Below, piece after piece: positions 38,937-43,848 of a DNA stretch of 43,848 nucleotides. The translations under genes were made by a program, and so were the position numbers. The stretch is taken from positions 1-43,848 of the forward strand of contig NZ_SCMX01000059.1 of the NCBI RefSeq assembly GCF_005503625.1, in the 5' to 3' direction. A model generated the notes under the pieces. That model was given only the letters and a program-made list of their open reading frames with translations, was not told the origin of the DNA and did not search any database. This DNA is from Cupriavidus sp. 2SB (GTDB taxonomy: Bacteria; Pseudomonadota; Gammaproteobacteria; Burkholderiales; Burkholderiaceae). How positions within the stretch are numbered: the first letter of the stretch is position 1; every line of letters starts with the position of its first letter.

Positions 38937-40961
38937 TCAAACAGCCGCTGTCACATCTTGAGCGGCTTGCCCTCTCCCCCGCCCCTCTCCCGCTTGCGGG
39001 AGAGGGGAGCAAACCGGCTGGGAGACAACAGATTTCCCTACCACCAGCCTTCGATATCGCCCCAGCGCCCACAGCGGAAAATACGCTGTATAACCGTGAT
39101 ACTTCAAATGGAAGATTCGCGGGAAACCCGGCGCATTATGGAAGGGGTGCATCCAGAACCCGTCGGCCTGCTGCGTGCGAATCAGATATTCGACGCCACG
39201 GCGTACCGAATCCGATTTTTGCTCGCCCAGCGCCAGTTGCCCCAGTAATCCCCACGCGGTCTGGTCGGCCATGCTGCCGAAGACATGCGTGCCGGCGAGC
39301 GCGGGATCGATATAGCTGTCGTTGGTTTCGCCCCAGCCGCCATCATGATGCTGCTTGGCGCGCAGCCACTCCACGGCGCGGCGCACCATCGGTTGCTGGC
39401 GGTCCACGCCGGACAGCGCCAGGCCGGCCAACACGCTCCACGTCCCATAGATATAGTTGGTACCCCAGCGGCCCCACCAGCTGCCGTCGCGTTGTTGCGT
39501 CTGGCGCAGATAGTCGATGCAGCGTTCGCGCACCGATTTGTCTTGCGGACGATTGGTGACGCCCAGCGCCAGCAGCACGCGGCCCGAGACATCCTCGGTC
39601 GGCGGATCGAGCAGCGCGCCATGATCGGCAAACGGAATCGCATTGAGATAGCTGCGGTCGCAATTGGCGTCGAACGCGCCGAAGCCGCCGTTTTTCGACT
39701 GCAACCCAATCGACCAATCCATCGCGCGGTCCACGTGCGGCTTGAAGCGGGCTTCCTGATTCGTGCGCCGTGCGTGGGCGTGGATCATGGCGAGCACTAC
39801 GGCAGTGTCGTCCACGTCGGGGTAGTACGGATTGGCGTACTGGAATGCCCAGCCACCCGGCCTGGTGCCCGGCGTGGCGTTCTGGTCCCAGTCGCCGGAC
39901 TGGTCGAGCACCTGACGTTCCGTGAGCCAGTCGTAGGCCCGGGTAATGGCCGCGGCACTTCGCTCGCTGGCGGGTGCCTGTTCCAGCGCCATCAGGCTCC
40001 ATGCCGTATCCCACACGGGCGAGAGGCAAGGCTGGCAGTAGGCGCTGCCATCGTCGCGATGCACGATCAGCTTCTTCAAGGCGTCGCGGCAATCGCGGCG
40101 CATCGGATGGTCTTCGGGATAGTCCATCAGCACCATCATCTCGTAGCTGTAGACCATCGGCGGGAAGATGCCGCCGAAGCCGTCCTCGCCGTTCATCCGC
40201 TCCTCGCTCCACTTCACCGCGCGGGCGATGGCGCGGCGGCGCACGACGCGCGGGATCAGCGGTTCGAGGGGACGCACCACGCGGTCGAGCTTCAGGAACG
40301 CGCCCTGCAGCCCGCGCTTGCGCGGGAAATACTCGCGCTCCAGCTCAGGGGGTGTGACGAACAGTTCCTGGATATGGATGCCGAGGGGATTGCGAGCCTG
40401 TGCGCGCATGGCGCAGAGCACCAGCAGCGGCACCATCGTCGTGCGGGCCCAGTAAGCCACCTTGTCCAGATGGATCGGTGCCCAGCGCGGAAACAGCATG
40501 AACTCCACAGGCATGAACGGCGTGGCGCGCCAGGGCACCTCACCGAACGTGGCCAGCAGAATCCGCGTGAAGACGTTCGATTTCGCCGCGCCGCCGCGTG
40601 CCAGGATGACTTCGCGGGCGCGCACCATGTGCGGAGCGTCGGGCGAATCGCCAGCCGCCTTCAGCGCAAAGTACGCCTTGACGCTGCATGAGATGTCCAC
40701 GTCGCCGCCGAGGTAGAGATCCCAGGCGCCATGGCCTTCCAGGCGCTGCGTGGCGCGCAGGTAGCGGGCCATGCGCGCCTGCAGATCGGTGTCGATCTCG
40801 TCGACGAAATGCATCATCAGGACGTATTCGGCCGTGATGGTGGCATCGGATTCGAGTTCGAAACACCAGTGGCCGTCGGGGTGTTGCTGCGCCAGCAGCG
40901 CATCGCGCGCGCGGACGAGGGCGGCGTCAAGATCGGCCGCCGGAATGGCTTGTGAGGTCAT
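38937..40961 (-). CDS. shc: Squalene-hopene cyclase
   Basis: A 674-residue terpene cyclase that converts squalene to hopene at the inner membrane. The acid motif DVDDT (in YYPDVDDTAVVLA) and several QW repeats (QQHPDGHW, QSKNGGFGAFD, QQRDGSWWGRWG, QHHDGGWGET, QQADGFWMHPF) are clear. The start at MTSQAIPAADL is preferred; 41000 is possible and neither has a strong ribosome site. The last 28 or so residues after VVGKSVVS are encoded by a REP-like repeat and the spacer beyond it, and are not cyclase sequence. No other hopanoid gene is in the window. Confidence 0.94.
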   Translation of the reverse strand: MTSQAIPAADLDAALVRARDALLAQQHPDGHWCFELESDATITAEYVLMMHFVDEIDTDLQARMARYLRATQRLEGHGAWDLYLGGDVDISCSVKAYFALKAAGDSPDAPHMVRAREVILARGGAAKSNVFTRILLATFGEVPWRATPFMPVEFMLFPRWAPIHLDKVAYWARTTMVPLLVLCAMRAQARNPLGIHIQELFVTPPELEREYFPRKRGLQGAFLKLDRVVRPLEPLIPRVVRRRAIARAVKWSEERMNGEDGFGGIFPPMVYSYEMMVLMDYPEDHPMRRDCRDALKKLIVHRDDGSAYCQPCLSPVWDTAWSLMALEQAPASERSAAAITRAYDWLTERQVLDQSGDWDQNATPGTRPGGWAFQYANPYYPDVDDTAVVLAMIHAHARRTNQEARFKPHVDRAMDWSIGLQSKNGGFGAFDANCDRSYLNAIPFADHGALLDPPTEDVSGRVLLALGVTNRPQDKSVRERCIDYLRQTQQRDGSWWGRWGTNYIYGTWSVLAGLALSGVDRQQPMVRRAVEWLRAKQHHDGGWGETNDSYIDPALAGTHVFGSMADQTAWGLLGQLALGEQKSDSVRRGVEYLIRTQQADGFWMHPFHNAPGFPRIFHLKYHGYTAYFPLWALGRYRRLVVGKSVVSQPVCSPLPQAGEGRGRGQAAQDVTAAV
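38969..39013. repeat. REP-like repeat, copy 3, inside the 3' end of the cyclase gene
   Basis: Perfect 12-bp arms CCCCTCTCCCGC (38982-38993) and GCGGGAGAGGGG (38996-39007) with a CCCTCTCCCCC tail on the left. Translated on the minus strand it gives CSPLPQAGEGRGRG within the cyclase C-terminus. With copy 2 it makes an inverted pair resembling a bacterial interspersed mosaic element. Confidence 0.85.
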
Positions 40962-41095
40962 GCTTGCTCTGGACGTGCGCCTGCGGGTCGGCATCGCCAT
41001 TGCATCTTCAACTGCGGCTGCTCGGGACGTCGCTGGCCTTCACTCATGGCGGCGCACGATACCATCCAGACCAATTGTTTGCAACGCGTGTGGCG

Positions 41096-41108
41096 GAACA
41101 GACTGTTC
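41096..41108. promoter_or_regulatory. Palindrome upstream of the cyclase gene
   Basis: GAACAG-A-CTGTTC is a perfect 6+1+6 palindrome about 135 bp upstream of the preferred cyclase start and just past the selU stop codon. It resembles a GAAC-N5-GTTC operator, but no regulator can be named. Confidence 0.3.
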
Positions 41109-41114
41109 TTGAAG

Positions 41115-42170
41115 TTACGCGCGGGGCACTCTCAGTCCGGCAATCACGTTCGCGAGCCGTGCGATGCCGGCCTCGGAGAGATCGTCGGCAGGCACCGTCA
41201 CTCGCTCGCCCCACGCGTGGAAATGCGTGCGCTGGGAGCGCACATACGACGGGTCATAGTGTTTGAGCGCCAGTTCGGTGAACAGCGCGGGCAGGTTGTG
41301 CGCATGCGCCAGCGCCTGCCACTCGGCAATGGTCTTGCGCCCATGCAGCGGCGCCAGGCGCTCCACCTGTGCGGCGAGCCAGTCGGGCCGGTCGCCGAGG
41401 TAGGCGTAGTCCTGCAGCAGGTAATCGAGCCGTGCCGGCCATGCCGCCTGGATTTCGATGCAAGGACTGGCGCGCATCCGGCTCACAAGCGGCACAGGCA
41501 GGTTCAGTTGCCCGATCCGCGCGCCTTCGCCTTCCACATAGACCGCACGCGTGAAGTCGATCTGTTCGATCACGTTGCCCAGCGCCGTCTCGAAACCGGT
41601 CTGCGAAGGTTGCGCGATATCGGGCAGGGCGCCCAGCAGCGATCCCTTGTGCCGCGCCATGCCTTCGAGGTCGAGCACCTGCTCGCCGCGTGCGGCCAGG
41701 GCGTGCAGCAGCCGGGTCTTGGCGCTGCCCGTGGCGCCGCAGATCACTACCAGCGGCAGAAGCGGCGCCTGGGCATCGATCATGCCGATCACATGGCGTC
41801 GCCAGGACTTGTATCCACCCGCCATTTGCTGGGCATCCCATCCGACCATGCGCAACCACGTGGTCATCGATCCGCTGCGCAGCCCGCCACGCCAGCAATA
41901 GATCAGTGGTTTCCAGTTGGCGGGACGATCCGCAAAGGCGCCGCGCAAATGCCGCGCGAGGTTGGCCGCCACCATCGCACCGCCCACGCGTCGGGCCTCG
42001 AACGGGCCTGCCTGCTTGTAGAGCGTGCCGACGATGTGGCGTTCCTCGTTATCGAGCACGGGGCAGTTGATGGCACCCGGAATATGGTCGATCTCGAACT
42101 CGGCGGGCGTCCGTGCATCAACGATCGTGTCAAAGGCGTGGCGATCTTCCACGCGTGCAAACGGCTTCAT
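41115..42170 (-). CDS. selU: tRNA 2-selenouridine synthase
   Basis: A 351-residue enzyme (MnmH/YbbB) that replaces sulfur by selenium at the wobble uridine of certain tRNAs, using selenophosphate. The N-terminal rhodanese domain has the active-site Cys92 in YCWRGGLRSGS. A P-loop domain follows (GATGSAKT, residues 145-152). The start MKPFARVEDRHAF overlaps the selD stop by 4 nt (ATGA), so the two are translationally coupled, which matches their biochemical dependence. The frame continues open to 42464 inside selD but without family sequence. Confidence 0.95.
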   Translation of the reverse strand: MKPFARVEDRHAFDTIVDARTPAEFEIDHIPGAINCPVLDNEERHIVGTLYKQAGPFEARRVGGAMVAANLARHLRGAFADRPANWKPLIYCWRGGLRSGSMTTWLRMVGWDAQQMAGGYKSWRRHVIGMIDAQAPLLPLVVICGATGSAKTRLLHALAARGEQVLDLEGMARHKGSLLGALPDIAQPSQTGFETALGNVIEQIDFTRAVYVEGEGARIGQLNLPVPLVSRMRASPCIEIQAAWPARLDYLLQDYAYLGDRPDWLAAQVERLAPLHGRKTIAEWQALAHAHNLPALFTELALKHYDPSYVRSQRTHFHAWGERVTVPADDLSEAGIARLANVIAGLRVPRA

Positions 42171-43240
42171 GCAGTAACGGTCAGTCCCGGTTCGCCAGCT
42201 TCCATGCGGCCCACCACGGCAGCCTGCGCAAAGCCTTCCTTGTGGAAGATCGACAGCACCTGCTCCACGGCATGTGGTGCGCAACTGACCAGCAGCCCGC
42301 CGCTGGTCTGCGGATCGGTGACGATGGCCTGCGCGATATCGGGCAGGCCGGTTTCTATCGTGGCATCCGCGCCGTAGCCTTCCCAATTGCGGCGTGACGC
42401 ACCGGTGATATGGCCCTGTGCGGCCAGTGTGGCAATGCCGTCGAGCAGTGGCAGGCGAGACCATTCGAGCACGGCGCGCAGCCCGGCGCCGCGCGCCAGT
42501 TCCAGCGTATGGCCGGCCACGCCAAAGCCGGTGACATCGGTCAGCGCGTGCACGCCGTCGAGTTCGGCCAGCGCAATGCCTGGCGTATTGAGCCGCGTGG
42601 TGGTGTCGATCAATTGCGCGTAACCGGCATCGCCAAGCGCGCCCTTCTTGAGCGCGGCGGACATGACGCCCACACCAAGCGGCTTGCCGAGCACGAGAAC
42701 GTCGCCAGCGCGTGCATCGCGGTTACGACGGATGCGCGACGGATGCGCGAGGCCCATCACCACCAGCCCGTAGATCGGTTCGACGGAATCGATCGTATGG
42801 CCACCCGCAATCGGGATGCCTGCGGCGCGGCACACGGCCTGGCCGCCTTCGAGCACGCGGCCGATCACGTCGATGGGCAACTGGTTCACGGGCATGGCCA
42901 CGAGCGCCAGCGCCATGATCGGACGTCCGCCCATGGCATAGACATCGCTGATGGCATTGGTGGCGGCAATGCGGCCGAAGTCAAACGGATCGTCGACGAT
43001 CGGCATGAAGAAATCGGTCGTCGCGATCAGGGCCTGCTCGTCGTTGAGCTGGTAGACCGCCGCATCGTCGGACGTCTCGATACCGACCAGCAGTTCCTTC
43101 GGTATCGGCATGCCAGTGCTGCCACGCAGGATTTCCGACAACACACCGGGCGCGATCTTGCAGCCGCAGCCGCCACCATGGGAAAAACTGGTGAGTCGCA
43201 CGGGCAATGCCGTGTCTGCGTTCGGAGTCAGGTTGCTCAT
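42167..43240 (-). CDS. selD: Selenophosphate synthetase
   Basis: A 357-residue enzyme making selenophosphate from selenide and ATP. The active-site segment is HGGGCGCKIAPGVL, with Cys25 and Lys28 corresponding to E. coli Cys17 and Lys20; it is a Cys form, not selenocysteine. ATP-binding Asp-rich segments include ATTDFFMPIVDDPFDFG and IAGGHTIDS. It is coupled to selU downstream. With no selA or selB in the window, the local use of selenophosphate is tRNA modification. Confidence 0.96.
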   Translation of the reverse strand: MSNLTPNADTALPVRLTSFSHGGGCGCKIAPGVLSEILRGSTGMPIPKELLVGIETSDDAAVYQLNDEQALIATTDFFMPIVDDPFDFGRIAATNAISDVYAMGGRPIMALALVAMPVNQLPIDVIGRVLEGGQAVCRAAGIPIAGGHTIDSVEPIYGLVVMGLAHPSRIRRNRDARAGDVLVLGKPLGVGVMSAALKKGALGDAGYAQLIDTTTRLNTPGIALAELDGVHALTDVTGFGVAGHTLELARGAGLRAVLEWSRLPLLDGIATLAAQGHITGASRRNWEGYGADATIETGLPDIAQAIVTDPQTSGGLLVSCAPHAVEQVLSIFHKEGFAQAAVVGRMEAGEPGLTVTA

Positions 43241-43280
43241 GATCTTGGGAGGCCCGGTCGGGCTGTCAGCGAATAGGCGC

Positions 43281-43610
43281 CTACTTTACCTCGTTCGCCG
43301 CTGACTCTGCTTCCAACGGCACAAAGCGCACGCGTTCGTCCGCCAGCTTGCCGTGAAACATCTCGGCAGGACGCACCCAGCCGCCCGTCTCGTGCGGCCA
43401 GAGGTGAACGTAGACCGTCAGCACGTCGCCGGTCTCGCTGTGCTTCGATTCGAAGAGCCGCCGGTAGAGACCGCCCTTGTAGTGGCGGTGCGTGGCGAGT
43501 TGCAGGGCTTCGGCTTCGGAGGTGACCTTGTATTGCGGGTCGGTTTGCTGGGTGAAGGTGGAGACGAGGTCGAAGGCGTCGCGGAGGGTGGTGAGGGTGG
43601 GGTTTTGCAT
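43281..43610 (-). CDS. DUF1653 domain-containing protein
   Basis: A 109-residue small protein. The DUF1653 core is HYKGGLYRRLFESKHSETGD, VYVHLWPHE and WVRPAEMFHGK. Function unknown. Probably cytoplasmic, with no signal peptide or membrane segment. It lies 40 bp upstream of selD on the same strand and might be cotranscribed with it. Confidence 0.85.
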   Translation of the reverse strand: MQNPTLTTLRDAFDLVSTFTQQTDPQYKVTSEAEALQLATHRHYKGGLYRRLFESKHSETGDVLTVYVHLWPHETGGWVRPAEMFHGKLADERVRFVPLEAESAANEVK

Positions 43611-43656
43611 GGGGTGTCCTTGGCGGAATACGAAGGACGGGATTCTACTGCCGGTT

Positions 43657-43702
43657 TGCTCTCCTCTCCCGCGAGCGGGAGAGGGGCGGGGGAGAGGGCA
43701 AG
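43657..43702. repeat. REP-like repeat, copy 4
   Basis: 10-bp arms CCTCTCCCGC (43663-43672) and GCGGGAGAGG (43675-43684), then a GGCGGGGGAGAGGG tail on the right. It lies upstream of the DUF1653 gene and about 30 bp from the IS256-like end. Confidence 0.8.
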
Positions 43703-43732
43703 CGGTGCAAATTGCGATGAGGTCGGCAAGCA

Positions 43733-43848
43733 GAGCCGGGCCTGTCAGGAATTTTGTGTGTAGGGCATAACATGTCGTTAAGGAGCATGTATGCCACGCA
43801 AACCGAAAGCCCCATTGCGGGAATTGCCCGCCATCCCGAAGGAATTGA
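43733..43848 (+). mobile_element. Left end of an IS256-family insertion sequence (partial)
   Basis: The non-coding end before the transposase start (GAGCCGGGCCTGTCAGGAAT and onward) looks like the terminal region of an IS256-type element. The exact boundary is uncertain because the other end and the target duplication lie outside the window. Confidence 0.55.
43791..43848 (+). CDS. IS256-family transposase, N-terminal fragment
   Basis: The first 19 codons read MPRKPKAPLRELPAIPKEL, matching the N-terminus I recall for betaproteobacterial IS256-type transposases. AAGGAG lies 5 nt before the ATG. The window ends inside the gene, so nothing can be said about intactness of the catalytic DDE residues. 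Confidence 0.7.
   Translation, partial: MPRKPKAPLRELPAIPKEL

Noticed and set aside
1..43848. CRISPR arrays, tRNA or rRNA genes, prophage
   Set aside because: No spaced direct repeats, cloverleaf-like sequences, ribosomal segments or phage structural genes were seen on reading.

Overview
The window is GC-rich chromosomal DNA from a betaproteobacterium, most likely Cupriavidus or a close Burkholderiaceae relative. This rests on dense catabolic CoA-metabolism genes, four orphan Bug-type (TctC-like) solute-binding proteins, a solitary squalene-hopene cyclase, a selU-selD pair and short GC-rich palindromic repeats. The assignment is inferred from gene content; no database search was made.

Left region (1-12.8 kb): an acyl-CoA degradation island. 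A minus-strand group (CoA-transferase, two Bug proteins, an acyl-CoA ligase) diverges from a plus-strand operon that carries a nearly complete beta-oxidation set: acyl-CoA synthetase, SCP-x/lipid-transfer-type thiolase, a split MaoC hydratase pair, an SDR dehydrogenase and an acyl-CoA dehydrogenase. A crotonase and a LysR regulator lie at the left edge and a 917-residue MalT-like LuxR regulator lies at the right. The substrate is unknown; a carboxylated or branched acid taken up by Bug-dependent transport and activated to its CoA ester is the simplest reading.

Middle (15.7-24.5 kb): a membrane-bound Cache/HAMP/GAF/HD-GYP signalling protein, then a minus-strand catabolic group (Bug, RraA-like aldolase, D-2-hydroxyacid dehydrogenase, Bug, SMP-30 lactonase-like). 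An IclR regulator diverges from this group, and its own promoter overlaps a perfect palindrome.

Regulatory block (24.5-31.6 kb): a 1656-residue protein joins a kinase-like domain with no N-lobe and lost catalytic residues to an AAA-type ATPase, a long helical-repeat region, a GAF domain and a histidine kinase. It diverges from an AraC regulator across a strong dyad, and a LysR regulator follows.

Iron block (31.7-36.7 kb): FecI-type sigma factor, FecR-type anti-sigma, TonB receptor with an STN signalling domain, and a periplasmic DUF4198 protein, all on the minus strand. A Fur-box-like site precedes the sigma gene and an intrinsic terminator follows the DUF4198 gene.

Right region (36.7-43.8 kb): an 812-bp AT-richer non-coding stretch with a candidate small RNA, two inverted repeats, a four-codon minigene and a 32-codon leader ORF coupled to an oxalate/formate-type MFS transporter. 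Then come an inverted pair of REP-like repeats, the squalene-hopene cyclase whose 3' end runs through one repeat, selU, selD, a DUF1653 gene, another repeat, and the start of an IS256-family transposase cut by the window end.
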